A DNA stretch of 64,000 nucleotides from DASWIG01 sp036397835 (GTDB lineage: Bacteria > Acidobacteriota > Thermoanaerobaculia > Multivoradales > J023), in assembly GCA_036397835.1 (NCBI GenBank), contig DASWIG010000280.1:1-64000 (forward strand), read 5' to 3'. The position numbers and the translations under genes are program-made. How positions within the stretch are numbered: position 1 is the stretch's first letter; each line of letters begins with the position of its first letter. A model generated the notes under the pieces. It had not been told where the DNA came from. It did not search any database and saw only the letters and a list, made by a program, of their open reading frames with translations. Positions 1 to 9,164 of the stretch are shown one piece after another.

Positions 1-171
1 GACGCCGCCGACCGTGAATTCGGCGAGGAACGGCTGCGGGCCGCCGTTCTGCGGCTGCGCGGGCGATCCTGCGCCGAGATCCGCACGGGCGTCCTGGACG
101 CCCTGGCCGCGTTCAGAGGAACGGCGCCGGTGACCGACGACGTGACCCTGGTGGTGGCGCGGCGGCGGTGA
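1..171 (+). CDS. SpoIIE-type PP2C phosphatase, C-terminal end only
   Basis: The reading frame is open from the first base and ends at a TGA at 169-171, giving the last 56 residues of a protein that begins outside the window. The final stretch VTDDVTLVVARR is the usual last beta-strand of PP2C/SpoIIE (RsbU-like) serine phosphatases, where the DD pair helps bind metal. Such phosphatases commonly act on anti-sigma-factor antagonists. A second SpoIIE phosphatase lies close by at 1828-3972 on the other strand. The family call rests on this short motif only, so upstream domains are unknown. Confidence 0.7.
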   Translation, partial: DAADREFGEERLRAAVLRLRGRSCAEIRTGVLDALAAFRGTAPVTDDVTLVVARRR

Positions 172-196
172 TTGCTGGGCGCGCCGCAGGGCGCTC

Positions 197-1777
197 CTAC
201 GCGTATTCGATCTTGCAGCTCACCTCGATCGAGCGCACCGCCTTGCCCTCCAGGAGCTCCGGGGAGATCGAGATGGGACCTTGGCCGGGCGCGGCGGCGC
301 CGCGGACGGTCGTGGAAGCTCTCGCCGGCGCGGCCTGCGCCGTGGCGCGGGCGGCCTGCGAGAGCAGCTCCGCGGGGACCCGGCCCTGGAACTGCGCCAT
401 GGCCGCGGCGAGCTTCTCCTTCTGCTCGAGGAAGCTCGACATGCCGAACTCGGTCGCCTCGGCCTTGATCTTCGGCATCAGCCGCTCGGCGTCCTCGGCG
501 CGGCCCATCCCCTGGTAGGCCTCGGCCAGCGTCATCAGCACCCACTGCTTGTCGCCGCGGGCCTGGAAGCCGGCCGTATCCGCCGTCATCTCCTCACAGA
601 TCTCCGCGACCTTCTTGCGGATCATGTTGCCGTGGCCGTAGCTGACGACGGCTTCGAAGGGATCGTCGTCCATCAGGTTCGCCCGCATCGTGTACATGAA
701 GGCCACGTTGATACCGTTGTAATAGTCCTGCTTCACGTAGAAGCCGCGTTCGTAGAAACGGATGGCGCGGTCGAGGTACTCCATGTCGTCCGTGTGATCG
801 AAGAGGCGCTTATTGATCGCGCCCATCAGTCCCAGGGTCTCCGGATCGTTCGACAGCCGCGGCGCGCACCAGGTCTCGAGGATCCGCTCGGCGTCGAAAA
901 GCGCCTGCTTGGCGACCTCGACGTCGATCTTGCCGTCGGCGCCCTTGCGCTCGCCGTGCTTGTAGGTCACGAGCGCCAGGCGTTGGGCCAGGAAGGTGTC
1001 GGGCTTGTCCTTGTCGCGGGTGTCCATCTCGATCGCCTGTTTGAAGAGACGGATCGCGTTCTCGAAGTCCCGGTTGCGCTTGGCGAGCTCCGCAGCCTCC
1101 ATCATGCTGCCCAGGGAGTCTCCTTCCTCGGCGACTTTCTGCGGGCGCTTCTCGGGCGGCACGTAGGCCGGCGGCGCCAGGTACTGCTTGAAGGTATAGC
1201 TGGGCGGCGCCATGCCCGACAGGAAGGTATAGACGGGGCTGTCGCTCTGCCGCTCGGTCTTGGCCTTCTGGCGGCGGCGCGCCGTCTCGACGTCGACGAT
1301 CTTCTCGAGGACGCCGGCGAGATGGCCCACGAACCGCTCCTGCTCGGCCGCCGCGATCTCGTCGCCGCCGTGCTGGTACTGATGGATCACGAACGAGCTC
1401 AGGTCGAACGGGATCTTCTGCATCAGCACCGACTCGGCGATGATGATCGTGGTGTTCGGCCGCTGGGCATGGCGTACGCCGAGCTCGTAGAACACGTTGG
1501 CGTTGAGCGTCGACAGGTCCGCGATCACGAAATCGGCCTGGTAGATCCACTGATACATGATCGAGTCGATCGAGCCGGTGAGGTTGGCGTCGATGGCGCG
1601 GAAGCAGTTGACGTCGACCTTGTCGAAGGCCGGGCGGATGAGCTGCTCGTAGGTCCTGTCGAGGTCGAGCACCCGGCCGGTCGCGAAGTCGGTCTTGCGC
1701 CCGAAGCCGATGACGACGAAGCACGTCATCTGAGGGGAGGAGGATGAAGAGGATGAGGAGGTTTTGGTCTTCGCCAT
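197..1777 (-). CDS. TRAFs-binding-domain (DUF4071-like) protein with N-terminal deoxyribosyltransferase/TIR-like domain
   Basis: About 526 residues from the ATG at 1777. A Ser-rich stretch (residues about 7-14) precedes a Rossmann-like N-terminal domain (about 16-150) with the pattern ADLSTLNANVFYELGVRHA. This is the fold signature of nucleoside 2-deoxyribosyltransferase/TIR-like proteins, with a candidate catalytic Glu in YELG. After a linker, about 230-460 is helical and TPR-like, resembling the bacterial version of the MAP3K TRAFs-binding domain. The tail is low-complexity Ala/Pro. No signal peptide or membrane segment is seen, so it is probably cytoplasmic. Related proteins are annotated as signalling or possibly immune proteins, but their biochemistry is unproven. 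It faces the SpoIIE gene at 1-171 and lies downstream of two other signalling genes on its own strand. Confidence 0.7.
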   Translation of the reverse strand: MAKTKTSSSSSSSSPQMTCFVVIGFGRKTDFATGRVLDLDRTYEQLIRPAFDKVDVNCFRAIDANLTGSIDSIMYQWIYQADFVIADLSTLNANVFYELGVRHAQRPNTTIIIAESVLMQKIPFDLSSFVIHQYQHGGDEIAAAEQERFVGHLAGVLEKIVDVETARRRQKAKTERQSDSPVYTFLSGMAPPSYTFKQYLAPPAYVPPEKRPQKVAEEGDSLGSMMEAAELAKRNRDFENAIRLFKQAIEMDTRDKDKPDTFLAQRLALVTYKHGERKGADGKIDVEVAKQALFDAERILETWCAPRLSNDPETLGLMGAINKRLFDHTDDMEYLDRAIRFYERGFYVKQDYYNGINVAFMYTMRANLMDDDPFEAVVSYGHGNMIRKKVAEICEEMTADTAGFQARGDKQWVLMTLAEAYQGMGRAEDAERLMPKIKAEATEFGMSSFLEQKEKLAAAMAQFQGRVPAELLSQAARATAQAAPARASTTVRGAAAPGQGPISISPELLEGKAVRSIEVSCKIEYA

Positions 1778-1827
1778 GGCTCTACGGTCCCTGCTGAGGT
1801 CGTTGACGTTCGCGGGTCGTGGAGAGT

Positions 1828-3972
1828 CTACACCGCGGCGCAGGCGCCGCAATCGATGATCAGGATCGTCAGGTCGTCGTCGAGCGGACGGCCGCCGGTG
1901 TGGCGCTCGAGGTCCGCCAGCAGGCGCGCCATGAGCTCTTCGGGCCCTGCCGCCGCCTGCGCCTCGATCGACGCGCGCAGGCGCTCGTAGCCGAACGGCT
2001 CGTCGGCGCCGTCGAGAGCCTCCACCAGGCCGTCGGAGTAGAAGACGAGGCGGCTGTCCGGCGCCAGCTCGAGGCGCTCGGACGGCGGCCGGCACCGCCA
2101 CTGGAAACCGATCGGCAACGCCGGCAGCATCACCTCGCGCACCGTGCCGCCGGAGATGAAGACCGGGGGATGGGCGGCGTTGGTGATCTCCACCGTCCGC
2201 GCCTCGGCGTCGACGTCGGCGAGCGCCAGGGTCACCATCCGGTGCTCGCGCGGCTGGCGCAACATGAACTGGTTCACCCGCTCGAGCAGCTCGGGCCCGC
2301 GGTGGCCTTCCTGGACCAGCGTCGCCACCGCCGACTTGACCATCGCCATGAGCAGCCCGGTCGACAGGCCGTGGCCCGCCACGTCGCCGATGGCCACCAG
2401 CAGGCGCCCGTGGTCGAGGGGGAAGAGGTCGAAGTAGTCGCCCCCGACCTCGGCCGCCGGCCGGAAATAGGCGCGCACCGAGATCGAGCCGTGCTCGAGG
2501 TGGCGCGCCGGCAGCAGGCTCTGCTGGATCTCGCGCGCCAGCTCGAGCTCGCCCTTGAGCCGCTCCTTCTCGGCCACCTCGCCGAGCATGCCCGCCACCG
2601 ACTCGGTCATGCGGTTGAACGACACCGCCAGGTCGCCGAGCTGGTCGCGGCGCCGCACCGGGATCCGGTAGTCGAGGGCCCCCGCCTGCACCTGGCGGGC
2701 GCCGTAGGTCAGGCGCGCCGTCGAGCGCGTGATCGCCCAGATCTGGAGGACCGCCAGACCCACGGCGCCGACGTAGACGAAGAGGAAGAAGGCGCACAGG
2801 CCCAGGAAGACGCCCCACAGCGCTTCGCGGATCTCGTACGGCGAACGGAAGAAATCGGCGGTCGCCTCCGCCGGCGAGGTGCGGATGAAGGTGCCGTATT
2901 GCTCGCCGGCGATCGTCGAGCCGTCCGACCAGCGGCGCAGCTCGGGCGAGACGCGGATGAAGAAGATGCTGCGCGCATTCCACGCCCGGCTGCGCAGGCT
3001 CCGGGTCCCCACCGTCGCCACGCCTTCCGTCAGGTCGTAGACGGTGTCGCCGACCTTGGCGCGGACGTTCCTGCCGCTCCTCTCCGCCGTCGCGTCCTCG
3101 GGCGCGTCCGCGTCCGGCGCGTCCTCCGCGCCCTGGGGCTCGTCCTCGCGGGCGTCGTCGTCCCCGTCGTCCTCGTCGTCCTCGTCGTCGCCTTCGTCCT
3201 GGAAAATCGCCTGGTACCAGCGGCCCTCGCTGAGCTGCCCGGCCACCTCCGGCCGCAGCCGCACGAGGACGGCGGCGACGTTGCCGCCGCGACGGGCGAG
3301 CGCCGCCGCCAGCGTTTCCTCGCCGTGGCGGTAAAGTCCGTGGTCGGTCTCCTTCTCCATCCAAGCAGGCGGCGGCAGATCGGCGGCGCCGGCGCTGCGG
3401 CGGGTTTCGCCGCCGGCCAGCAGCATCCAATCGACGAAAGGCGTCAATCCCGCCAGCTCGGCGGGCAGCTCCGGCCCGCGGCCGAGGACGCCGTGCGCCG
3501 CCTCGACGCCGTCGTCCTCAGCGACCGCGGCCGCCTCCGCGGCGAGGGCGGCCAGGGCCTCGTCCACGCCGTCCATCACGTCGCCGAAGTCCGCCGAGGC
3601 GTACTGGCCGATCAGCACGTAGAGCGCGAAGGCGGCGATCCCGAGCAGCAAGGGGAACGGCAGCACGCCGATCAGCAGATAGGAGACGAAGAGCCGTACG
3701 GTCACCCGGTAGGTGGCCTTGCGCCACAGCCACCAGAGGGCGTAGAGGACGCTGGGGACGAGCCACGTCCACAGCAGGACGGTGAGCAGCACGGCGAAGC
3801 AGGAGCCGCCCGCGACGATCGAGAAGAAGCGTTCGCCGACCACCAGGACGAGCCCGGCGGTCCACCACAGCCGCGCGGACCGGGGGAGGGCGCGCCAGCG
3901 CCGGCGCAGGCCGTCGACCCGCCGCCGCCAACGGCTGGCGGGAGTCTCGGCGCTGGCGTCGGCGGTCGGCAT
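1828..3972 (-). CDS. Membrane HAMP-SpoIIE (RsbU-like) serine phosphatase
   Basis: 714 residues. Two hydrophobic stretches near residues 35-85 and 90-125 and one near 390-415 flank a presumed extracytoplasmic region. That region includes a very acidic Asp/Glu tract around residue 265. A HAMP domain follows the last membrane segment (IPVRRRDQLGDLAVSFNRM), then a short coiled coil, then a PP2C/SpoIIE domain from about 500 to the end. Metal-binding motifs VGGDYFD, GDVAGHG and DDLTILII are all visible. It probably dephosphorylates an anti-sigma antagonist in response to an envelope signal. The start ATG follows AGGAAGG. The receiver-DUF4388 gene lies just upstream (9-nt gap), suggesting co-transcription and a shared signalling route. 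Confidence 0.9.
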   Translation of the reverse strand: MPTADASAETPASRWRRRVDGLRRRWRALPRSARLWWTAGLVLVVGERFFSIVAGGSCFAVLLTVLLWTWLVPSVLYALWWLWRKATYRVTVRLFVSYLLIGVLPFPLLLGIAAFALYVLIGQYASADFGDVMDGVDEALAALAAEAAAVAEDDGVEAAHGVLGRGPELPAELAGLTPFVDWMLLAGGETRRSAGAADLPPPAWMEKETDHGLYRHGEETLAAALARRGGNVAAVLVRLRPEVAGQLSEGRWYQAIFQDEGDDEDDEDDGDDDAREDEPQGAEDAPDADAPEDATAERSGRNVRAKVGDTVYDLTEGVATVGTRSLRSRAWNARSIFFIRVSPELRRWSDGSTIAGEQYGTFIRTSPAEATADFFRSPYEIREALWGVFLGLCAFFLFVYVGAVGLAVLQIWAITRSTARLTYGARQVQAGALDYRIPVRRRDQLGDLAVSFNRMTESVAGMLGEVAEKERLKGELELAREIQQSLLPARHLEHGSISVRAYFRPAAEVGGDYFDLFPLDHGRLLVAIGDVAGHGLSTGLLMAMVKSAVATLVQEGHRGPELLERVNQFMLRQPREHRMVTLALADVDAEARTVEITNAAHPPVFISGGTVREVMLPALPIGFQWRCRPPSERLELAPDSRLVFYSDGLVEALDGADEPFGYERLRASIEAQAAAGPEELMARLLADLERHTGGRPLDDDLTILIIDCGACAAV

Positions 3973-3981
3973 GCCTTCCTA

Positions 3982-4653
3982 CTATTCGTCCCCGTCGCTC
4001 ATCGCTGCGAGCAGCAAGACGTCGAAGGGCAGGGCGATCGTACGCCGCGGCGGCTCGACGTCCGCGCGCATGCGGAACGACGTCTCGGGCCGGGCGCACA
4101 GCTCGTGGAACGCGTCCGCGCCTTCGCGTGGGCCGCACTCTGCGTGGCGCACCTCGCCGCCGGCGATGTAGATCACGCCGATCGGGCGCCCGCCCTCGAC
4201 GATCTCCACGACGGCCGTGCGCCGCGCCATGTTGAGCATCTGCAGGATGTCGATGAAGGTGATCGAGCGGTGGGTGCCCGAGAACTGGTCGCGCACGTAG
4301 GCGCCCTGCACCTCGGCCACGAGCTGCGCGAGCTCGAAGGGCTTGGGCAGGAAGCGCAGCACGCGCTCGTCGTCGGCCTGGCCGGCAAGCTCCGGGGGGT
4401 CGTAGCCGCTGGTGAGGATGAAGCGCACGTCGGCGAGGCGCCGCTCGAGGTCGAGCAGCAGCTCGACGCCGCTCTTGCCGGGCAGCCGCACGTCGGTGAT
4501 CACGATCTCCGGCACGAAGCCGCCGTCCACCGTCTCCTCGGCGTCCTCGGCGCTGTGGGCGGTGGCGATCGTGAAGGTGGGAAACGACAGGGCGAGGCCC
4601 TTCCTGAGCGTCTCCAGGGTATCCGGATCGTCTTCCACCAGCAGGATGTTCAC
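3982..4653 (-). CDS. Response-regulator receiver fused to DUF4388 (PATAN-like) domain
   Basis: About 223 residues from a GTG start at 4653, chosen because the receiver domain begins there (VNILLVEDDPD) and GGAG lies about 11 nt upstream; the open frame itself extends further. The receiver (residues 1-120) has the acidic pair EDD, the phosphoacceptor Asp in VITDVRLPGKSG and the conserved Lys in LPKPFE. The C-terminal half (about 130-220, with SITFIDILQMLNMARRT) resembles DUF4388/PATAN output domains, which are often tied to protein-protein signalling rather than DNA binding. The stop is 9 nt before the SpoIIE phosphatase start, so the two are likely one operon. No cognate histidine kinase is adjacent. 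Confidence 0.8.
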   Translation of the reverse strand: MNILLVEDDPDTLETLRKGLALSFPTFTIATAHSAEDAEETVDGGFVPEIVITDVRLPGKSGVELLLDLERRLADVRFILTSGYDPPELAGQADDERVLRFLPKPFELAQLVAEVQGAYVRDQFSGTHRSITFIDILQMLNMARRTAVVEIVEGGRPIGVIYIAGGEVRHAECGPREGADAFHELCARPETSFRMRADVEPPRRTIALPFDVLLLAAMSDGDE

Positions 4654-4766
4654 GTCGTCGGCGGCTCCATCGAGAGCGTCCCTGTCCTCAATGGCTATCT
4701 TATGGCACCGCCGGGCCGGGGTGCGCGGACTTACCCCGGCCTTTGGGGGTTCGGAGAACCGGGGCG

Positions 4767-6518
4767 CTAGCGCATCATCACCAGCATCATCACCCGGCCG
4801 GTGTCGCCTTCGAGCGCCTCCAGGGCCTTGCCGATCACGGTACCGGGCGCCGGGTCCGCGGCCCGCATGGCGTGGCCCGGGGTGGGCGAGGCCACCAGCA
4901 GGTCGCCGGGGCGGATCGCGCCGTAGCTCGCGTCCGCTTTCACCGGCACCCGGCCGGCGAGGGCCAGACGCACGAAGCGCTCGTCGAAGAAGACCTTGAG
5001 CGCCGCGCTCTCGAGGTCCTGCCCCAGACGCCGGAGCTCGTCCCGATACGCGGCGTGGAGGGCCTCTTCGTCCGCGGGCTTCGAGAACGCCTTGGCCAGG
5101 CCCGCCTCCGGCCGCAGCCGCGCGACGAACCCTTCGAAGCTGGCGAGCGCCGCGGCGAGCTCCTGGAGGTCGGGTCGCCGGTCGAGGGCCTTGAGCTCGA
5201 AGTCCGCCCGCTCGCGCTCGAAGATCTCCGCGATCTCCTCGCCCCACGACGCGGCCAGGTGCTCCACGGCGAAGGCGCCGCCGCCCATCACGATGCCGGG
5301 GTCGGTGCTCACCACGCCGAGCACCGCCGGGTCGGCGGCGCGCTCGGCGAGCACCACGGAATTCGCCGCCTGTGGAGCGACCCGCACCACGTCCCCCGGC
5401 TCGATCGGAGCGTCGCCCTTCCAGAAGCCTTCGGCGAGGTCGAAGGCGTTGTTCTCGAACAGCGTGCCGGTGATTCCGAGGTCACCGTCCTGGTCCCAGC
5501 CGACCAGGGTGTTGGCGTTCATGGTGTCGGACTGGAAGAAGCGGTAGACGAAGCCGCCCGCCTGGGGCCGATCGCCGTCGTCGTCCACCAGCATCCGGAC
5601 CTCGCCGCCGGCGGTTTGCAGGCTCAGGGAACCGGCGTTGTCGACCCCCGGGGCCGCGAGGGCCTTGCTGGAGGCGCCGAGCAGCTCCAGCACGTTGCCC
5701 GAGAAGGTGTATCTCGGCGACGCGGCGGGGTTGAGCTGGAGGTCGTCCTCGTCGAAGATCGACAGCAGGCCGAGCGGGCCGTCGCCGGGCGAGACGAGGA
5801 GAGCGTTGTCGCCGTTCAGGGCGAGCCACGCCTCGTCCTCGAAACTCTCGAGGACGGCCCCGCGGTCGGCGAGGAGGGTCGACTCCTGGCCCAGCGCGTG
5901 ACCGTTGGGCGTCGTCGACTGGCGGGCGAGCACCAGGCGGTCGTTGATCGTCAGCGCGCCGCCGGCGTCGACGGTCAGGCGCACGTCGGCGTCGTCCACC
6001 AGCCCGAAGAGGAAGGGCGAGCCCGTGCTGTGGACCTGCAGGGAGGCGACGGGGTCGGTCGTGTTGAGCCCGAAGTTGCCCTCGTTGTCGATGGTCAACC
6101 GCCGCACGCCGCCGCCGACGAGCGCCGTCCCGAGGTCGTTGATGATGAACCTGCCGGCGTTGACGCCGGAGGCGTCGGCGCCGATCGCGTAGGTCTTGAG
6201 GATCGAGTTGAAGTTGTTCGGCGCGGTGCGCACCAGCAGGAACGCCGCGGAATTGACGTCGCGGTCCATCCGGAAGACCGCGTTACGGTCCTGCAGGTGC
6301 ACGGACCGTACCGGGTTGTCGGTGCCGACGCCGAGGAAGCCGCCGATCGCGAAGTCCCCCGCGACGTTGAAGCCCTTGCCCTGTTGAGCCGCGAGACCCC
6401 GCCGGAGGAACCCTTCCTCGAGGCTTCGCTCCTCCGCGCCGGCGGCGGCGAGGCCCGCCGCCGCCACGAGGGCGGCGAGCATGGCCTGGCCGAGACGCTG
6501 CTTCATTCGTATCGCCAT
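4767..6518 (-). CDS. Exported tail-fibre-like/surface repeat protein, function unknown
   Basis: 583 residues with an N-terminal signal peptide (LAALVAAAGLAAAGAEE). The central part has repeating short beta-motifs (GVGTDNP, FGLNTTDP, ITGTLFENN) resembling phage-tail-fibre or collar-type beta folds. The last third includes DPAVLGVVSTDPGIVMGGG and VPVKADASYGAIRPGDLLVA, a module often seen at the C-terminus of exported bacterial proteins with tail-fibre-like repeats. No catalytic motif is visible. The start is supported by GGAAGG 6 nt upstream of the ATG. Its job is not known; a secreted or surface structural protein is the simplest reading. Confidence 0.7.
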   Translation of the reverse strand: MAIRMKQRLGQAMLAALVAAAGLAAAGAEERSLEEGFLRRGLAAQQGKGFNVAGDFAIGGFLGVGTDNPVRSVHLQDRNAVFRMDRDVNSAAFLLVRTAPNNFNSILKTYAIGADASGVNAGRFIINDLGTALVGGGVRRLTIDNEGNFGLNTTDPVASLQVHSTGSPFLFGLVDDADVRLTVDAGGALTINDRLVLARQSTTPNGHALGQESTLLADRGAVLESFEDEAWLALNGDNALLVSPGDGPLGLLSIFDEDDLQLNPAASPRYTFSGNVLELLGASSKALAAPGVDNAGSLSLQTAGGEVRMLVDDDGDRPQAGGFVYRFFQSDTMNANTLVGWDQDGDLGITGTLFENNAFDLAEGFWKGDAPIEPGDVVRVAPQAANSVVLAERAADPAVLGVVSTDPGIVMGGGAFAVEHLAASWGEEIAEIFERERADFELKALDRRPDLQELAAALASFEGFVARLRPEAGLAKAFSKPADEEALHAAYRDELRRLGQDLESAALKVFFDERFVRLALAGRVPVKADASYGAIRPGDLLVASPTPGHAMRAADPAPGTVIGKALEALEGDTGRVMMLVMMR

Positions 6519-6768
6519 GGTTCACCTTCCATCTCTGGTTGAAGGCGCACGGCTCTCGCCGGTGGCGCCTGTCTGAGGGTTGCTGCGGCCCAGAATAGCA
6601 TGTCCGGAAGGTCGGTGGGCTGAGCACGACCGCGAACCTGCCAGCCGGGCGTTCGCTCGCGTGGACGCGGCGTCCTTCCGGTATGACGGTCGAGCGCCGC
6701 TGGGGCGGGCTCGGCGGCTTCTCGACGGTGGGTATGGTTCTTGCTGTTTCGTCCCTCGGAGGACGGCG

Positions 6769-7791
6769 ATGCGACGCTTCGAACAGAACCACCCTTCGAT
6801 CTTCGACGCGCTCGGGACGGGCCGGCAGCCGTCCCCCGAGCCGCTCCCGCAGCCCGCGCGGCCGCCGCCGGCTCCCCGGCGCCCGCCCATGGTGCGGCGG
6901 GCGAAGACGGCGCGGCGCGGCACGACGTGGGGGGCCGCCGCGGCTCTGCTGCTCGCCGGAGGATGCGGTCTGAGCCTTCTGCGGTCAGGAGCCCCCGCGA
7001 CGCGGATGCCCGAGGCGCCGGCGCCCCGCGTCGTCCAGGTCGTCCCCGCGGTTCGCTGGACGCCGGAGACGGACGCGCCACGGCTCGCGTTCACGGCCGC
7101 GCCGCCGCCGGTGCCCCAGGACGTCGTCCTGGTGCCGCCTCCGGCCGCCGCGGCCAGGCCCGAAACCGTCGCCGTCGAGCCGGCGGTCGCCGTCGCCGCG
7201 GCGGAGGGCGCGTGGCAGCCGCCGGTGAAGACCGAATCGACGCAGCCCGCCTACCCTGAAGCGGCCCGCGAGGCCGGGCTCACCGGCACCGTGGTCGCCG
7301 AGGCGGCGATCGACGCGGCCGGCGCGGTCACGGCGACGCGGATCGTCCGCGGCGCGGCGCCGGAGCTCGACCAGGCGGCGGGCGACGCGCTCGCGCTCTG
7401 GCGCTTCGAGCCCGCGACGCGCGGCGGCCAGCCGGTGCCGAGCAGCTACCGGGTGGCGTTCGACTTCGAGCTCGAGCCGGCGGCCGCGCCCGTGTCCGCA
7501 CCGGAGCCGACGCTGGCCGCCAACGCCCTGCTGCCGCCGGTCAAGCTCTTCACCCCGCCTCCCCAGTATCCGCCGGCCGACTGGCTGGCGGCGGTCGAAG
7601 GCGACGTGACCCTCAAGGCGGAGGTGGACGAGCGCGGGCAAGTGACGGCGGTGGAAGTGCTCGAAGCGCCCTCTCCGGGCCTCGGGGAGGCGGCCGTCCG
7701 TGCCCTCGAGCGCTGGCGCTTCCGCCCCGCGACGCAGGACGGCGAGCCGGTGGCGGCCCACCACCTCCAGACTTTTCGCTTTACGCGGTGA
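6769..7791 (+). CDS. TonB-family protein with two TonB C-terminal domains
   Basis: 340 residues from the ATG at 6769, preceded by GGAGG with 6-nt spacing. Residues 1-45 are Pro-rich and probably cytoplasmic. A hydrophobic segment follows (about 48-65, GAAAALLLAGGCGLSLL), then a Pro/Ala linker and two consecutive TonB_C-like domains. The first (about 145-240) contains PAYPEAAREAGLTGTV and ALALWRFEPAT; the second (about 255-340) contains PQYPPADWLAAVEGDV and LERWRFRPAT. TonB links ExbB/ExbD energy to outer-membrane transporters through this domain; most family members carry one copy. No exbBD is adjacent. The segment contains a Cys (GGC), so a lipoprotein reading is a weak alternative. Confidence 0.85.
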   Translation: MRRFEQNHPSIFDALGTGRQPSPEPLPQPARPPPAPRRPPMVRRAKTARRGTTWGAAAALLLAGGCGLSLLRSGAPATRMPEAPAPRVVQVVPAVRWTPETDAPRLAFTAAPPPVPQDVVLVPPPAAAARPETVAVEPAVAVAAAEGAWQPPVKTESTQPAYPEAAREAGLTGTVVAEAAIDAAGAVTATRIVRGAAPELDQAAGDALALWRFEPATRGGQPVPSSYRVAFDFELEPAAAPVSAPEPTLAANALLPPVKLFTPPPQYPPADWLAAVEGDVTLKAEVDERGQVTAVEVLEAPSPGLGEAAVRALERWRFRPATQDGEPVAAHHLQTFRFTR

Positions 7792-7810
7792 GCGTGACGC
7801 GCGAGGCTCC

Positions 7811-8566
7811 CTATTGCGCTGACGTCGCGAGCCGCTCGCGGATCTCCCGCCACAGCTCCTCGTAGGCGCGCGCCGCGGAGCTGCGGCTCGCGAAGCGCGC
7901 GAGCGGCTCGCGGCGCACGCTCATCTGCTCCACGGCGCTGGCGTACGGGATCGCCGAGCGCAGCATCCGCGGATCGCCCGCGGCGGCGAGGTCGCGGTGG
8001 AGCCGCTTGCGGCGGTCGACCATGGTGAGGAAGGGCAGCACCCGCGGCGTCAGCTCGAGGCGGCGCAGGTGCTCGCGGAGCTGCTCCAGGGTGCGCAGCG
8101 ACAGCGTCGTGGGGATGGTGGGGACCGCGAGCGTCCCGGCGATGGCGAAGACGTTCTCCGAAGCCAGGGAGAGCGACGGCGGACAGTCGAGGATGACGTA
8201 GTCGTAGTCGCCGGCGAAGGGCCTGAGGAGCCGGCGCAGGCGCTCGCCGGGACGCTCGGCGTCGGCCAGCGCCAGGTCGAGGTGGCGGTAGGCGAAGTCC
8301 GCCGGCACCAGGTCCAGCCCCTCGAAGTCGGTGGCGCGGATCCGTCGCCGCAGCTCCTTCTTCTTCTCCACCTTGCCCTCGCGCAGCCGGCGCCGGGGAT
8401 CGCGCGGCTCGCTGCGGACGCGGAAGCACCAGGTCGCCGCGCCCTGCGGGTCGAGGTCCCACAGGAGCGTCCGCGAGCCGTCGCGGGTCGACTCGTAGGC
8501 GAGGTTGACGGCGCTCGCCGTCTTGCCCACGCCGCCCTTGATGTTGTAGAGGGCGAGAATCTCCAC
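7811..8566 (-). CDS. ParA/MinD-family ATPase
   Basis: 251 residues from a GTG start at 8566. It opens with a deviant Walker A (NIKGGVGKTASAVNLA) and has Walker A' (LLWDLDPQGAAT) and Walker B (VILDCPPSLSL), the signature of ParA/Soj ATPases that position chromosomes, plasmids or protein complexes. No ParB partner is adjacent, and the C-terminal region (FLTMVDRRKRLHRDL) suggests an orphan cargo-positioning ParA rather than a segregation pair. The small TPR-like gene at 8580-9086 lies 13 nt upstream on the same strand, so the two are probably one operon. Confidence 0.9.
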   Translation of the reverse strand: MEILALYNIKGGVGKTASAVNLAYESTRDGSRTLLWDLDPQGAATWCFRVRSEPRDPRRRLREGKVEKKKELRRRIRATDFEGLDLVPADFAYRHLDLALADAERPGERLRRLLRPFAGDYDYVILDCPPSLSLASENVFAIAGTLAVPTIPTTLSLRTLEQLREHLRRLELTPRVLPFLTMVDRRKRLHRDLAAAGDPRMLRSAIPYASAVEQMSVRREPLARFASRSSAARAYEELWREIRERLATSAQ

Positions 8567-8579
8567 GGCGGGAGCGATC

Positions 8580-9086
8580 CTAACCCGCTTCGCGGGGGCC
8601 GAACAAACGGTGGCGCGCCTTGCCGAGCCAACGGTTCAGCGCGTGCCGGCGCGGCAGGAACGCCAGCACCGGCGAGCGCCGCGGGCCCATGTCGGCCACC
8701 AGCTCCGTCAGGCCGGGATGGGTGGCGTCGACCTGCAGGCCCTGCTCGATCGCGTCCATCGCCGAGCGCCGGTCGCCGGCGAGCAGGTAGGTGGCGGCGA
8801 GGTAGTAGTGGCTCTCGGGCTGGTAGAGCTCGAGCTCGACGGCGCGGCGGCACAGGCGCAGGCCTTCGTCGACCTCGCCGTGGAAACGGGCCAGGCCGTA
8901 GCCGAGGTAGGCGAAGAAGAGGCTCGGCACCGAGCTCGTCTCCACGGTGACGTTGGTGGCCAGGCTCAGCCAGTAGAAGCCCTCCTGCCACTCGCCGCGG
9001 CGGCAAAGCTCGATGCCCCGCCACGCCGCCTCTTCGGGCAGCAGGCCCATTTGACTGTCCGATGCGTCGACCGCGTGCATCGTCAT
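8580..9086 (-). CDS. Small TPR-like protein upstream of parA
   Basis: 168 residues from the ATG at 9086 (MTMHAVDAS), which has GGGAGG 7 nt upstream; an in-frame ATG at 9137 lacks such a site. The protein is helical with about three TPR-like units (RGIELCRRGEWQEGFYWL, LGYGLARFHGEVDEGLRL, YYLAATYLLAGDRRSAMD), followed by a basic tail. No signal peptide or membrane segment is seen. It shares an operon with the ParA-family ATPase and may be its cargo adaptor. I do not recognise a named family. Confidence 0.7.
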   Translation of the reverse strand: MTMHAVDASDSQMGLLPEEAAWRGIELCRRGEWQEGFYWLSLATNVTVETSSVPSLFFAYLGYGLARFHGEVDEGLRLCRRAVELELYQPESHYYLAATYLLAGDRRSAMDAIEQGLQVDATHPGLTELVADMGPRRSPVLAFLPRRHALNRWLGKARHRLFGPREAG

Positions 9087-9164
9087 GGCAGCGCCTCCCG
9101 TGACGAAGCCCGATCCCCTCGATCCTCGTCGCGGCACGGATTGCCGTCCGCCTCCTATTCAATC

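Noticed and set aside
3130..3200. Acidic low-complexity tract in the SpoIIE phosphatase as a foreign insertion
   Set aside because: It is in frame in a plausible extracytoplasmic loop and is simple GTC/CTC repeat expansion; no other sign of transfer.
281..4770. Very long plus-strand open frames (for example 281-1747 and 1819-4770)
   Set aside because: They are antisense shadows of clear minus-strand genes; their translations are low-complexity Arg/Ala/Gly and match no family. High GC content leaves antisense frames open.
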